From the NCBI GenBank assembly GCA_963834825.1, contig CAWICZ010000003.1, positions 1 to 64,000 of the forward strand: a DNA stretch of 64,000 nt, given 5' to 3'. The DNA is from JACDAN01 sp963834825 (GTDB lineage Bacteria; Actinomycetota; Thermoleophilia; Gaiellales; Gaiellaceae). Positions 17,245-25,729 of this stretch are shown here, in pieces. The notes beneath the pieces are model-generated. The model worked only from the letters and a program-made list of their open reading frames with translations. It made no database searches and was not told the DNA's origin. Each line of letters opens with the position of its first letter. Positions within the stretch are counted from its first letter, which is position 1. Position numbers and translations under genes: made by a program.

Positions 17245-17966
17245 TCGTGCGCGGCGTCGATCCAGTCGGGGCCGCCCCAGGAGAGGTCGAACGGGAAGTC
17301 GTGGACGACGTGGGCCCAGATGAGCCACGCGGCCCAGCGCGTCGACCCGTAGAAGAAGCTCGTGCGGTAGAGGACGAGCAGCGCCGTCTCGGGCAGCCAC
17401 CGCCCGCACCAGCCCCAGAACCGCGGGTCGGCGGCAACGATCGTCTCGCGGAAGTACGCCCGAGTGAGCACCCGCCAGGACAGCAGGCCGTAGACGATCC
17501 AGAACCCGTCCCACACGAAGCCGAGGCCGCTGTAGTAGGCACCCGCGTCGAGCGTCCGCCCCACCTGCCCTGCATACGCCCACGCACCGATGCCGATCGT
17601 CTCAGTCGAGAGCGGGAAGAACAGCATCGTCCCGATCGTGTCGCCCACGTCCGTCAGGGCGTGGGCCCAGTGTCCTAAGAGGAAGCTGAAGGCCCAGACC
17701 CGGCTGCCGCTGACGACGAAGATGAGGGCGGCGATGAGCAGCCCGAAGGCGAGCGAGTGCGTGAAGCCGACGCCGGGCCAGCCGCGGTGGAACTGCACGG
17801 GGTCGTCGGCCTTGAGCTCGATCCCGAAGACGTTGATCCCGTAGACGAACCACTTGCTGAGCATGTCCGGCGAGTAGGAGCCGACCAGGAGCGGCACGAA
17901 CGCGATCCGCCGGCCGAAGTGCCGCTGGAACGCGTAGGGCTCGAGGTCATGGGCCGCCCAGCTCAC
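17241..17966 (-). CDS. YdjM-family membrane-bound metal-dependent hydrolase-like protein
   Basis: A 241-residue integral membrane protein with about five hydrophobic helices. The motif FHRGWPGVGFTHSLAFG (RG-x-THS) and LLGHWAHALTDVGDT match the conserved His/Asp positions of the YdjM family, putative metal-dependent hydrolases of unknown substrate. GTG start at 17966 overlaps the TGA of the upstream small membrane protein gene (GTGA), so the two are coupled. The stop shares CTAG with the converging GNAT gene. Confidence 0.7.
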   Translation of the reverse strand: MSWAAHDLEPYAFQRHFGRRIAFVPLLVGSYSPDMLSKWFVYGINVFGIELKADDPVQFHRGWPGVGFTHSLAFGLLIAALIFVVSGSRVWAFSFLLGHWAHALTDVGDTIGTMLFFPLSTETIGIGAWAYAGQVGRTLDAGAYYSGLGFVWDGFWIVYGLLSWRVLTRAYFRETIVAADPRFWGWCGRWLPETALLVLYRTSFFYGSTRWAAWLIWAHVVHDFPFDLSWGGPDWIDAAHD

Positions 17967-18136
17967 CGCAGGCGCCGCACGAGCGTCGGCAGGATCCAGA
18001 CGGCGACGAGGAGGAACGCCGCGCCCTCGACCCACGACCAGAGGAAATCCGGGACCGCGACGCCGAGCGCGATGTACACGATCGCCGCCGCGAGGTAGAG
18101 CCCGAGCTCTCCGTGGAGGAAGGACGCAGCCTTCAC
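17963..18136 (-). CDS. Small membrane protein of unknown function
   Basis: A 57-residue protein with two hydrophobic helices (LGLYLAAAIVYIALGVAV and GAAFLLVAVWILPTLV). The GTG at 18136 was chosen because upstream residues run into the divergent recombinase region. Coupled by GTGA to the YdjM-like gene. Function unknown. Confidence 0.55.
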   Translation of the reverse strand: MKAASFLHGELGLYLAAAIVYIALGVAVPDFLWSWVEGAAFLLVAVWILPTLVRRLR

Positions 18137-18185
18137 GGGCGCGAATGGTGATCGGTGAACGCCGCACACTGCAATCGAGAGGTAT

Positions 18186-19001
18186 CTGGCGAGCCCGGCG
18201 CTGTCCGACTCGACGCGCCGCGCCTATCGCGTCGACGTGGAGGAGTTTGCGTCCTGGCTCGAGTCGCGCGGGACTTCTCTCGACGAGGTGGACGTCCGAA
18301 CGCTGGCCGAATACGCTGCCGAGCTCGGGGGGGCGCGGGCCGGCCGCAGCCCGCGCCGCCTCGCTTCGACCACGATCGCTCGCAAGCTCGCGGCAGTCCG
18401 CTCCTTCCTCCGCTTCACGCTCGGCCCGGCGCGGGTCCCCGACGCTCGGCTGGCGCCGCGCCGCCCGCGGCGGCTTCCGGTGGCGCCGACCCTGGAAGAG
18501 GTCGACGCAGAGTTCGAGCGGCTCGGCTCCGAGGAGCCACTCGCGATCCGGAATCGCGCGCTTGCCGAGCTGATCTACTCGGCCGGCCTCCGGAGCCGTG
18601 AGGCCGTCGAGCTCGACCTCGCCGACGTGGATTTCGACAGTGAGGCCGTCCGCGTGCTCGGGAAGGGCGGGAAGGAGCGTGTCGTCCCCCTCGGCGAGGA
18701 GGCCGCGTACCGACTCGGTCGCTGGCTCCAGGTCAGGCCGGAGCTCGCGGTCGGGGCCGAGAACGCGCTCTTCATCTCGGCCCGCGGTCGCCGCCTCGAC
18801 ACGAGCACCGTGCGGCGACTGCTGCCGCATCCGCACCGCTTCCGCCACGCCTTCGCGACGCATCTCCTCGAAGGCGGCGCCGACCTCCGCACGATCCAGG
18901 AGCTCCTCGGACACAGCTCGCTCTCGACCACGCAGGTCTACAGCCATGTCGACGGTCGAAGGCTCCGACGCGTCTATGACCGCTCCCACCCCCGATCCTG
19001 A
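18186..19001 (+). CDS. Xer-type tyrosine recombinase, shortened catalytic domain
   Basis: The first of two overlapping recombinases. An N-terminal core-binding domain (STRRAYRVDVEEFASWLESR) precedes a catalytic domain with the first Arg (SAGLRSREAVEL), HRFRHAFATHLLEGGADLRT and LLGHSSLSTTQVYSH with the Tyr nucleophile. Compared with the partner, about 15 residues are missing between the RRLL helix and the H-x-x-R motif. The start is uncertain: similarity runs back to about 18174 but no ATG, GTG or TTG precedes it in frame; CTG 18186 and GTG 18237 are options. A GTG at 18155 would join in frame if one base near 18170 were extra. Confidence 0.8.
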   Translation: MASPALSDSTRRAYRVDVEEFASWLESRGTSLDEVDVRTLAEYAAELGGARAGRSPRRLASTTIARKLAAVRSFLRFTLGPARVPDARLAPRRPRRLPVAPTLEEVDAEFERLGSEEPLAIRNRALAELIYSAGLRSREAVELDLADVDFDSEAVRVLGKGGKERVVPLGEEAAYRLGRWLQVRPELAVGAENALFISARGRRLDTSTVRRLLPHPHRFRHAFATHLLEGGADLRTIQELLGHSSLSTTQVYSHVDGRRLRRVYDRSHPRS

Positions 19002-19875
19002 GCTGAACGGGTTTCTCGCGCTCGCTGCCGCGAGGCTGGCCCCTCGTACCGTCGAGGCCTATCGCCGTGACCTGGCCTCGCTCGCCGACTGGCTCGGGCG
19101 GCCGCCCGGCTCGGTCACGACGCACGAGCTCGAGCGCTGGATCGCGGAGCTCAGAGCCGCCGGCCTGGCTCCCGCAACGATCGCCAGGCGGATCGCTTCG
19201 GTGCGTTCATTTCTGCGTCATCTTGTTCTCGTAGGCTCCGCCTCCATGAACGCCGCTGCGGACCTCGAGCTCCCCCGCCGCGTCAGACGGCTCCCGCGGA
19301 CCCTCTCCCCGGGGGAGGCCGAGCGCCTGATCGAGGCCTCGGCCGGCACGACACCGCGGGCGCTGCGGGACGCCGCCCTGGTCGAGCTGCTCTACGGCGC
19401 CGGGCTTCGGGTGAGCGAGGCCGTCTCGCTCGACAAGGCGGGGATCGATCTCGACCGGCGGCTCGTCCGGGTCGTCGGCAAGGGCGACAAGGAGCGAGTC
19501 GTCCCGGTCGGCCGCCAGGCCGTGGAGGCGCTTCGACGCTACCTGGCCCGCGGGCGGCCGCATCTGGACAGGAAGCACCGCCGCGAGCTCTTCCTCAACG
19601 CCCAGGGCGGCGCGTTGACCCGGGCCGGCGCGTTTCTGATCCTGCGGCGCCTCGCGGCAAAAGCGGGGCTGGAGCCCGAACGGGTTCATCCACACCTGCT
19701 CAGGCACTCGTTCGCAACCCACCTCCTCGAGGGGGGAGCCGACCTCAGAAGCGTTCAGGAGATGCTCGGCCATGCCGATCTCTCGACGACCGAGCTGTAC
19801 ACCCACGTTACGGATCGACGACGGCGGGAAATGTACTTCCAGGCGCACCCACACGCGCGCCGACGAAAGCGATGA
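18976..19875 (+). CDS. xerD: Xer-type tyrosine recombinase (XerD-like)
   Basis: A full-length 299-residue recombinase. It has the N-terminal SAM-like domain (LAPRTVEAYRRDLASLADWL), the box I Arg in GAGLRVSEAVSL, the VVGKGDKERVVPVG strand, the H-x-x-R motif in VHPHLLRHSFATHLLEGG and the Tyr in LSTTELYTHV. Most likely one half of the XerCD system that resolves chromosome dimers at dif; the shortened recombinase directly upstream overlaps it by 26 bases and may be the partner. The ATG at 18976 gives the usual length. Confidence 0.9.
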   Translation: MTAPTPDPELNGFLALAAARLAPRTVEAYRRDLASLADWLGRPPGSVTTHELERWIAELRAAGLAPATIARRIASVRSFLRHLVLVGSASMNAAADLELPRRVRRLPRTLSPGEAERLIEASAGTTPRALRDAALVELLYGAGLRVSEAVSLDKAGIDLDRRLVRVVGKGDKERVVPVGRQAVEALRRYLARGRPHLDRKHRRELFLNAQGGALTRAGAFLILRRLAAKAGLEPERVHPHLLRHSFATHLLEGGADLRSVQEMLGHADLSTTELYTHVTDRRRREMYFQAHPHARRRKR

Positions 19876-20048
19876 CAACGATCACACCCGAAATGGCGTT
19901 TCTCATGGTCTCGACGATGGGTGTCGGCTACCTGATGGTGAGCGCCGGGCTTCAGAAGAGGGCGCTCGAGTGGAAGCAGCGCCGCCGGACCTGCGCGGGC
20001 TGTGGCAAGACGCTTCCAGGCCATCGCGTCTGCAGCTGCGCCGACTAG
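19872..20048 (+). CDS. Small membrane protein with C-terminal cysteine motif
   Basis: A 58-residue protein: a hydrophobic helix (MAFLMVSTMGVGYLMVSAG) followed by a basic linker and CAGCGKTLPGHRVCSC, four cysteines that could form a small zinc knuckle. Its ATG overlaps the xerD stop as ATGA, so it is coupled to the recombinases. Its stop shares CTAG with the converging HEAT gene. Function unknown. Confidence 0.6.
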   Translation: MTTITPEMAFLMVSTMGVGYLMVSAGLQKRALEWKQRRRTCAGCGKTLPGHRVCSCAD

Positions 20049-20554
20049 CGGGCTCGGCTCTCTCGGCTCTTCTTCGTTAGCAGCGCGGCAACCCGCTTCG
20101 CCGCGTCGCGAAGCGCGCGATCCTGCTCGTCGTCCTCGGCGATCCCTTCGAGGATGACGATCGTGTCGCGTTGCGGCGAGCCGTTCTTGAGGGAGAGGAT
20201 CGCCAGGCGTCGAACGACCGCGTTCGGGTCGCTCGTCGCCAGGGTGTGGAGCAGCGGCCGGTCGGCGTTGACCGGCGCCGGTCCTTCTCGCGAGAGGAGC
20301 TCCAGCGAGAGCAGGGCCGAGCCGCGCGCCGCCGGGCTCTCATCCTCGAGCCCACGGCGGAGCAGCTCGAGCTTCTGCCGGTAGCGGAACTGGCCGATCG
20401 CGCGGTAGGCGACCGCACGCTCACGGAAGTCCGCGCTGCGCGCCGCCCCCTCGAGCTCGTCGTCCCAGCGGGCCCTCAGCGTCGCGAGCTCGCTCTGGGA
20501 GCCGGACGCCGCCAGCTGCTCGGCATCGGCCGCGGCTGACGCGAGATCAGACAG
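20045..20554 (-). CDS. HEAT-repeat-like protein
   Basis: About 169 residues of alpha-helical repeats (RERAVAYRAIGQFRYRQKLE, ESPAARGSALLSLELL, PNAVVRRLAILSLKNG, QDRALRDAAKRVAALL), the pattern of HEAT/PBS-lyase-type repeats that bind proteins. No ATG or GTG is available in frame between the citrate synthase stop and the first repeat; CTG at 20554, inside the last codons of gltA, is the most plausible start. Coupled to gltA. Function unknown. Confidence 0.6.
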   Translation of the reverse strand: MSDLASAAADAEQLAASGSQSELATLRARWDDELEGAARSADFRERAVAYRAIGQFRYRQKLELLRRGLEDESPAARGSALLSLELLSREGPAPVNADRPLLHTLATSDPNAVVRRLAILSLKNGSPQRDTIVILEGIAEDDEQDRALRDAAKRVAALLTKKSRESRAR

Positions 20555-21626
20555 TTGAGAGCGACCGAGGCCCCGGACCGACGTAGCGGTCGGCGGGGCG
20601 GAACAGACGACCCGTCTGCTTCTGCTCGAGGATGTGAGCCGACCACCCTGCGACGCGCGAGCAGGCGAACATCGCCGGCGTGAGATCCGGCGGAACGTCG
20701 GCCGCATCCAGCAGGACAGCGGAGTAGAACTCGACGTTCGTGGCGATCACGTAGTCGGGCTTCCGCCTGTGGAGCTCGGCCAGGGCGGCCTCTTCGAGCG
20801 CTTCGGCGACTTCAATGCGCGGCGAGCCCACCTCTTGCGCGACCCGCTTCAAGATGCGCGAGCGCGGGTCCTCGGCCCGGTAGACCCGGTGACCAAAGCC
20901 CATGATCCGCCCATGGCTGTCGAGAATGCTCTTTACGTAGCCCTCGGGATCACCGGTGCGGGCGACCTCGTCGAGCATGGGCAGCACGCGCGCAGGCGCA
21001 CCGCCGTGCAGCGGGCCGCTCAGGGCGCCGACGGCCGCCGACATGGCCGCCCCGCAGTCGGCGCCGGTCGAAGCGACGACCCGCGCCGTGAACGTCGACG
21101 CGTTCAGCCCGTGCTCTGCGGTGCAGATCCAGTAGGTGTCGATCGCCTTGACGTGGTCGGGATTCGCCTCGCCGCGCCAGCGGAGCAGGAACTTCTCCGC
21201 CGCGGTCTCTCCTTGCTCGACGACGTCGTCCGGCGCCGCCTCGCGTCCTTCCGCAAAAGCCGCCGAGCGCGCGACGATCCCCATCATCTGGGCCGAGAGC
21301 CGACCGAGATCGTCGCGGGTCTGCTCGGCGTCGATGTCAACGAGCTTCTTGAGGCTCCATTCGCCCGAGAGGTGGGCGACTTCCGCCTGAAGGTCGGCCG
21401 GCGCGTTGCCGGTCAGGTCCTTCGGCACGTACGGCTCCGGGTCGGGCATCTTCGACTCGATGTCGTCGTCGACCAGCAGCCCCCAGATGTTCTCGTACGG
21501 ATAGCGTCCGACGAGCTCTTCGATGTCGTAGCCGCGGTAGCGGAGCGCGCCGCCCTCGCGGTCCGGCGCCGCAATCGCAGTCTCGACGGCAACGACCCCC
21601 TCGAGACCTGGCTTGAAGTCGTTCAT
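20547..21626 (-). CDS. gltA: Citrate synthase
   Basis: Condenses oxaloacetate and acetyl-CoA. The 359-residue protein has catalytic His in TAEHGLNASTF, GPLHGGAP and GFGHRVYR and the Asp-region around NVEFYSAVLL. The length fits the short Gram-positive-type enzyme. Start ATG at 21626 stands seven bases after TAGATT, suggesting a leaderless message. It diverges from icd with 54 bases between the start codons, so both share one regulatory region. Confidence 0.94.
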   Translation of the reverse strand: MNDFKPGLEGVVAVETAIAAPDREGGALRYRGYDIEELVGRYPYENIWGLLVDDDIESKMPDPEPYVPKDLTGNAPADLQAEVAHLSGEWSLKKLVDIDAEQTRDDLGRLSAQMMGIVARSAAFAEGREAAPDDVVEQGETAAEKFLLRWRGEANPDHVKAIDTYWICTAEHGLNASTFTARVVASTGADCGAAMSAAVGALSGPLHGGAPARVLPMLDEVARTGDPEGYVKSILDSHGRIMGFGHRVYRAEDPRSRILKRVAQEVGSPRIEVAEALEEAALAELHRRKPDYVIATNVEFYSAVLLDAADVPPDLTPAMFACSRVAGWSAHILEQKQTGRLFRPADRYVGPGPRSLSTV

Positions 21627-21633
21627 CACGCGG

Positions 21634-21639
21634 AATCTA
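21634..21639 (-). promoter_or_regulatory. Putative -10 element of gltA
   Basis: TAGATT on the minus strand, seven bases before the gltA ATG; no Shine-Dalgarno is present. Confidence 0.5.
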
Positions 21640-21666
21640 CCCGTCCGGGCCAATCCGAAGCTCCGC

Positions 21667-21672
21667 TAGAGT
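21667..21672 (+). promoter_or_regulatory. Putative -10 element of the icd-mdh operon
   Basis: TAGAGT eight bases before the icd ATG; no Shine-Dalgarno. It lies back to back with the gltA element in a 54-base divergent interval. Confidence 0.5.
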
Positions 21673-21680
21673 CGCCGCCG

Positions 21681-22772
21681 ATGGCCCATCGAGTCACCCT
21701 GATCCCCGGCGACGGCATCGGGCCCGAGCTAACCGAGGCGACCCGGAGGGTGCTCGAGGCGACAGGTGTCGAGTTCGACTGGGACCTCCAGCACGCCGGC
21801 GCCGACGTGATGGACGAGCACGGCGGCAACCCGCTGCCGGACCAGGTGCTCGACTCGATCCGGGAGAACGGCGTCGCGCTCAAGGGACCGATCACGACGC
21901 CGGTCGGCGGGGGTTTCCGCTCCGTCAACGTCACGCTGCGGAAGGCGCTCGACCTCTACGCGCAGGTGCGGCCCTGCAAGAGCTACGCGGGGGTGCGGTC
22001 GCGCTTCGACGACGTCGACCTGATCGTCATCCGTGAGAACACCGAAGACCTCTACGCAGGCATCGAGTACGAGGAGGGCACCGAGGCCGCACGCGAGCTG
22101 ATCGAGTGGATCGAACGTCAGGGCGGCATGCTCCGGTACCGCGATTCCGGAATCTCGATCAAGCCGCTCTCGGTCACCGGGTCTCGGCGGATCGTCCAGT
22201 TCGCGTTCGAGTACGCGCGCCGAAACGGCCGTCGCAAGGTCACTGCCGTGCACAAGGCGAACATCATGAAGTTCACCGACGGTCTGTACCTGCGGGTTGC
22301 CCGGGAGGTCTCCGAGGAGAACGCGGACGTCGAGTTCGACGACCGGATCGTCGACAACATGTCGATGCAGCTCGTGCAGCGGCCCGAGGAGTACGACGTC
22401 CTCGTCTGCCCGAACCTCTACGGCGACATCCTGTCCGACCTCTGCGCCGGGATGATCGGCGGCCTGGGCATGGCTCCCGGCGCGAACTTCGGCGAGGGGA
22501 TCGCGATCTTCGAGCCCACCCACGGCTCGGCACCGAAGTACGCGGGCCAGAACAAGGCCAACCCGATGGCCCAGATGCTCTCCGGCGTGATGATGCTGCG
22601 CTACCTGGAGGAGGGCGAGGCGGCCGAGCGGCTCGAAGCGGCGATCGCCGAGGTCATCCGCGAGGGCAAGAGCGTCACCTATGACATGAAGCCGTCGCGA
22701 GACGATCCGACCGCAGTCGGGACGAGCGAGGTGGCGGACGCGATCATCGACAAGCTGGGGGTGCGCGTCTGA
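21681..22772 (+). CDS. icd: Isocitrate dehydrogenase, probably NADP-dependent
   Basis: Oxidises isocitrate to 2-oxoglutarate. The 363-residue protein has the GDGIGPELT start, the substrate-binding RSVNVTLRKALDLYAQVRP and the PTHGSAPKYAGQNKANP segment. The Lys-Tyr after HGSAP is the NADP-specificity pair of E. coli Icd, where NAD enzymes have Asp-Ile, so NADP use is inferred. Its TGA overlaps the mdh ATG by one base. Confidence 0.92.
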   Translation: MAHRVTLIPGDGIGPELTEATRRVLEATGVEFDWDLQHAGADVMDEHGGNPLPDQVLDSIRENGVALKGPITTPVGGGFRSVNVTLRKALDLYAQVRPCKSYAGVRSRFDDVDLIVIRENTEDLYAGIEYEEGTEAARELIEWIERQGGMLRYRDSGISIKPLSVTGSRRIVQFAFEYARRNGRRKVTAVHKANIMKFTDGLYLRVAREVSEENADVEFDDRIVDNMSMQLVQRPEEYDVLVCPNLYGDILSDLCAGMIGGLGMAPGANFGEGIAIFEPTHGSAPKYAGQNKANPMAQMLSGVMMLRYLEEGEAAERLEAAIAEVIREGKSVTYDMKPSRDDPTAVGTSEVADAIIDKLGVRV

Positions 22773-23731
22773 TGGAGACTGGTCGTCACGAGTTCACGCC
22801 GGCCAAGGGCCGGCGCAAGGTCACCGTCGTGGGCGCCGGCAACGTCGGCGCCACCTGCGCGCAGGAGCTCGCGCGCGGCGATTACTGCGACGTCGCGCTC
22901 GTCGACATCAAGGACGGTCTGGCGGAGGGGAAAGCGCTCGACATCAACCAGGCGGGCGCCGTGCTGGGCTACGAGCCGCGCGTCACGGGCTCGACCGAGT
23001 ACGAGATCACCGCCGGGTCGGACGTCGTGGTCATCACCGCGGGAGTCCCGCGAACCGGGGACATGAGTCGCGACGACCTCGTTTCCACGAACGAGCGCAT
23101 CGTCGGCTCGGTCACGGAGCAGGTGGTCGGCCAGTCGCCGGACGCGATCCTGATCGTCGTCTCGAACCCGCTCGACGCCATGTGCCACGTGGCCAAGAAC
23201 GTCTCCGGGTGGCCGAAGCAGCGGGTCTTCGGCATGGCCGGAATCCTCGACACGTCGCGGTTCTCGACCTTCATCGCCCAGGAGACCGGAGCGTCCGTGA
23301 AGGATGTGACGGCGACGGTGCTCGGCGGCCACGGCGACCAGATGGTCTCGGTCGTGTCCGCGACGACCGTCGGCGGCGTTCCGCTGCGAAAGCTCGTCTC
23401 GGACGGCCGGATCGCGGAGCTCGTCGCGCGCACGGCGAAGGGAGGCGGCGAGCTCGTCGCGCTCCTCGGCACCTCCGCCTGGTACGCGCCCGGCGCCGCC
23501 GCCGCGCAGATGGTGGACGCGATCATGCTGGACGAGAAGCGGGTTCTGCCGTGCACGGCCTACCTCGAGGGCGAGTACGGCATCCAGGATCTCTACATGG
23601 GCGTCCCGGTCAAGCTCGGCGCCGCCGGAATCGAGGAGATCATCGAGCTCGATCTCAGCGAAGACGAGCAGAGGCTTCTGCACGAGTCGGCGGAGGCCGT
23701 CCGTGACGTCGTCGGCGTCCTCTCGTCGTAG
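22772..23731 (+). CDS. mdh: Malate dehydrogenase
   Basis: Interconverts malate and oxaloacetate with NAD. The 319-residue, lactate-dehydrogenase-like protein shows VTVVGAGNVGATCAQELA, the adenine-ribose Asp (VALVDI), substrate Arg in VPRTGDMSRDDLV, the NPLDAM strand and the catalytic His in VLGGHGDQMV. Forms an operon with icd, and with gltA divergent the locus groups three successive TCA enzymes. Confidence 0.94.
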   Translation: METGRHEFTPAKGRRKVTVVGAGNVGATCAQELARGDYCDVALVDIKDGLAEGKALDINQAGAVLGYEPRVTGSTEYEITAGSDVVVITAGVPRTGDMSRDDLVSTNERIVGSVTEQVVGQSPDAILIVVSNPLDAMCHVAKNVSGWPKQRVFGMAGILDTSRFSTFIAQETGASVKDVTATVLGGHGDQMVSVVSATTVGGVPLRKLVSDGRIAELVARTAKGGGELVALLGTSAWYAPGAAAAQMVDAIMLDEKRVLPCTAYLEGEYGIQDLYMGVPVKLGAAGIEEIIELDLSEDEQRLLHESAEAVRDVVGVLSS

Positions 23732-23799
23732 ACGCGTACGGCTCGGCCCCCCGCGCACGACGCGGAGCGCGCTCCAGCTGCGCCTGGCACGGCGCTCGC

Positions 23800-23997
23800 C
23801 TGTGCCCCCACTGCGGGCGAATGAGCCCGACGGTCCAGGGCGTGTGCGCGGACTGCTGGGGCAGCAAGGGTGGACGCCCGTTCTGGATCCGTAAGACCGA
23901 CCAGCGCTGGCCGTTCGAGTTCTCTCCGCTCCTCCTGGGCGCCGCACTCGCCCTCGTGCCGGGCGTCATCCTGGTGGTGGCGTGGATCTTGGCCTGA
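23800..23997 (+). CDS. Small zinc-ribbon membrane protein
   Basis: About 65 residues: two CxxC knuckles (LCPHCGRMSPTVQG, CADCWGSKGG) and one C-terminal transmembrane helix (LLLGAALALVPGVILVVAWI). The start is uncertain. CTG at 23800 keeps both knuckles; ATG at 23821 would lose the first. A GTG at 23703 inside mdh would need a frameshift. The stop overlaps the following SDR gene by 16 bases. Its design (zinc knuckles plus one helix) is the mirror image of the small protein after xerD. Function unknown. Confidence 0.55.
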   Translation: MCPHCGRMSPTVQGVCADCWGSKGGRPFWIRKTDQRWPFEFSPLLLGAALALVPGVILVVAWILA

Positions 23998-24725
23998 CCG
24001 GACGGACGGCGATCGTCTGCGGCGCCTCGGCCGGTATGGGCCTCGCGATCGCGGAGGCCCTCGCGGCCGAGGGGGTCAACGTCGCGATGTTCGCGCGCCG
24101 CCGCGAGCTGCTCGAGCGTGAGGCCGAGCGGCTCGGCGCGCTTGCGGTTCGCGGTGACGTGCGGGACCCGGCAGATCTCGAGCGACTCGTCGAGCGCACG
24201 GTCCAGGCCTTCGGCGGCATCGATGTCCTCGTCAACAACAGCGGTGGTCCGCCACGCACTTCAGCTCTCGAGCTGAACGACCGATTACTCCAGGATGCTG
24301 TCGATCTGCTGCTCCAGTCCGTGGTCCGTCTAACCGGCCTCTGCCTGCCGTACCTCGCGAGGAGCGGCCACGGACGCGTGATCAACATCACCTCGAGCAC
24401 CGTGCGGGAGCCGGTCGACAACCTTGCGCTCTCGAATGCGGTTCGGCCAGGGGTGATCGGTTGGGCGAAGACGCTCTCCCGCGAGGTCGGCCCGGACGGC
24501 ATCACCGTCAACTCGATCGCCCCGGGCCGGATCGAGACCGAGCGGCTGGTGGAGGTCTATCCGGACGGCCCGACCGAGGCCGACCTTCAGATGATCCCGT
24601 TGCGCCGCTTCGGCAGCACCAAGGAGATCGCCGACGTCGTGTGCTTCCTTGCGTCCGATCGGGCGTCCTACGTCACGGGGACGACGATTTCGGTCGACGG
24701 CGGCCTCGGCCGGAGCATTCCGTGA
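23982..24725 (+). CDS. Short-chain dehydrogenase/reductase with non-canonical active site
   Basis: A 247-residue SDR of the FabG-like type with the cofactor motif TAIVCGASAGMGLAIAEALA and NNSGG. The Ser of the catalytic triad is present (INITSSTVREP), but the Tyr-x3-Lys pair is replaced: the aligned stretch reads LSNAVRPGVIG, Ser for Tyr and Arg for Lys. This is a recognised SDR subgroup, but standard oxidoreductase chemistry cannot be assumed. Start GTG at 23982 overlaps the upstream gene; the stop overlaps the PDZ-Lon gene as GTGA. Confidence 0.85.
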   Translation: MDLGLTGRTAIVCGASAGMGLAIAEALAAEGVNVAMFARRRELLEREAERLGALAVRGDVRDPADLERLVERTVQAFGGIDVLVNNSGGPPRTSALELNDRLLQDAVDLLLQSVVRLTGLCLPYLARSGHGRVINITSSTVREPVDNLALSNAVRPGVIGWAKTLSREVGPDGITVNSIAPGRIETERLVEVYPDGPTEADLQMIPLRRFGSTKEIADVVCFLASDRASYVTGTTISVDGGLGRSIP

Positions 24726-25729
24726 AACGGTTCTCCTGGGCGAGCGTCGCACTCGTGCTCGGTGCGGTGCTGCTCGCAGTCGCGGGCATCCTCTACCTCG
24801 CGCCTTCGGACAAGTACATCTTCCTTCCGGACGAGGCCCGTCCCCTCGCGCCACTCGTCAAGGCCGAGGGGGAGAAGCCCGACCGCAACGGCGGCGGCAT
24901 CTACTACGTCGCCGTCGACGTGCGGCAGGCCAGCATTCTGGAGGAGGCGATCCCCGGGCTACACGATGGAGCGACCCTCGTCCCGGAGGATCTGGTCCGG
25001 CCTGCGGGCGTCGACGAGCGGGCTCGCCGCCAGAGCGAGCTGCTCGAGATGTCCCGGAGTCAGAAGTACGCGGCCGCCGTCGCCCTGCGGGAGCTCGGCA
25101 AGAACGTGAAGATCACGACGAGAGGCGCGCTCATCGAAGCGGTCGGCGGAGAGTTTCCGGCGGCGGGAAAGCTGAGGGCCGACGACGTCGTCGTTGCCGT
25201 CGACGGCCGGCCCGTGCGGAACGCCGCCGACCTCACGGAGCGGCTGGCCTCGAAGCGTCCGGGCGACGTCGTGCGGCTTCGCGTGCGTCGCGGGCGCGAG
25301 CTGGTCGACCTCACGGTGCCGACGGTCGCGAATCCGCGCGACTCCAAGCGCGCTTTCCTCGGCGTGGTCATCTCCGACGACGCCGACGTCAAGTTGCCAA
25401 TCGGCGTCGACATCAACCTCGGGAACGTCGGCGGCCCTTCGGCCGGCCTCGCCTTCGCGCTCGATCTTGTGGAAGAGCTCGGACACGACGTCGACCACGG
25501 CCGGCGCATCGCCGCCACCGGTGAGATCACCCTCGACGGGCAGATTCGGCCTGTCGGCGGTATCAAGCAGAAAACGATCGGGGCGCGGGAATCCGGCATG
25601 GATCTGTTCCTCGTCCCTGGGGAAAACGCGGCCGAGGCCCGCCGCTATGCCGACGGCCTCCGGATCGTGCCTGTGGACACCTTTCAACAGGCGTTGCGCA
25701 AGTTGGCAACATTGCCGGCGAACGCGTAA
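24722..25729 (+). CDS. Membrane-anchored PDZ-Lon (YlbL-type) protease
   Basis: A 335-residue extracytoplasmic protease: an N-terminal signal anchor (WASVALVLGAVLLAVAGILY), a PDZ domain near residues 140-215 (GKLRADDVVVAVDGRPVRNA) and a C-terminal Lon proteolytic domain with nucleophile Ser in NVGGPSAGLAFAL and Lys in PVGGIKQKTIGA. It lacks an ATPase domain. The YlbL family is known in Gram-positive bacteria. GTG start overlaps the SDR stop. The gene ends the SDR operon. Confidence 0.88.
   Translation: MKRFSWASVALVLGAVLLAVAGILYLAPSDKYIFLPDEARPLAPLVKAEGEKPDRNGGGIYYVAVDVRQASILEEAIPGLHDGATLVPEDLVRPAGVDERARRQSELLEMSRSQKYAAAVALRELGKNVKITTRGALIEAVGGEFPAAGKLRADDVVVAVDGRPVRNAADLTERLASKRPGDVVRLRVRRGRELVDLTVPTVANPRDSKRAFLGVVISDDADVKLPIGVDINLGNVGGPSAGLAFALDLVEELGHDVDHGRRIAATGEITLDGQIRPVGGIKQKTIGARESGMDLFLVPGENAAEARRYADGLRIVPVDTFQQALRKLATLPANA

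Noticed and set aside
18155..20048. Idea that the two recombinases belong to an integrated phage or conjugative element.
   Set aside because: No attachment repeats, excisionase, or phage genes; both are flanked by housekeeping genes and composition is unchanged.
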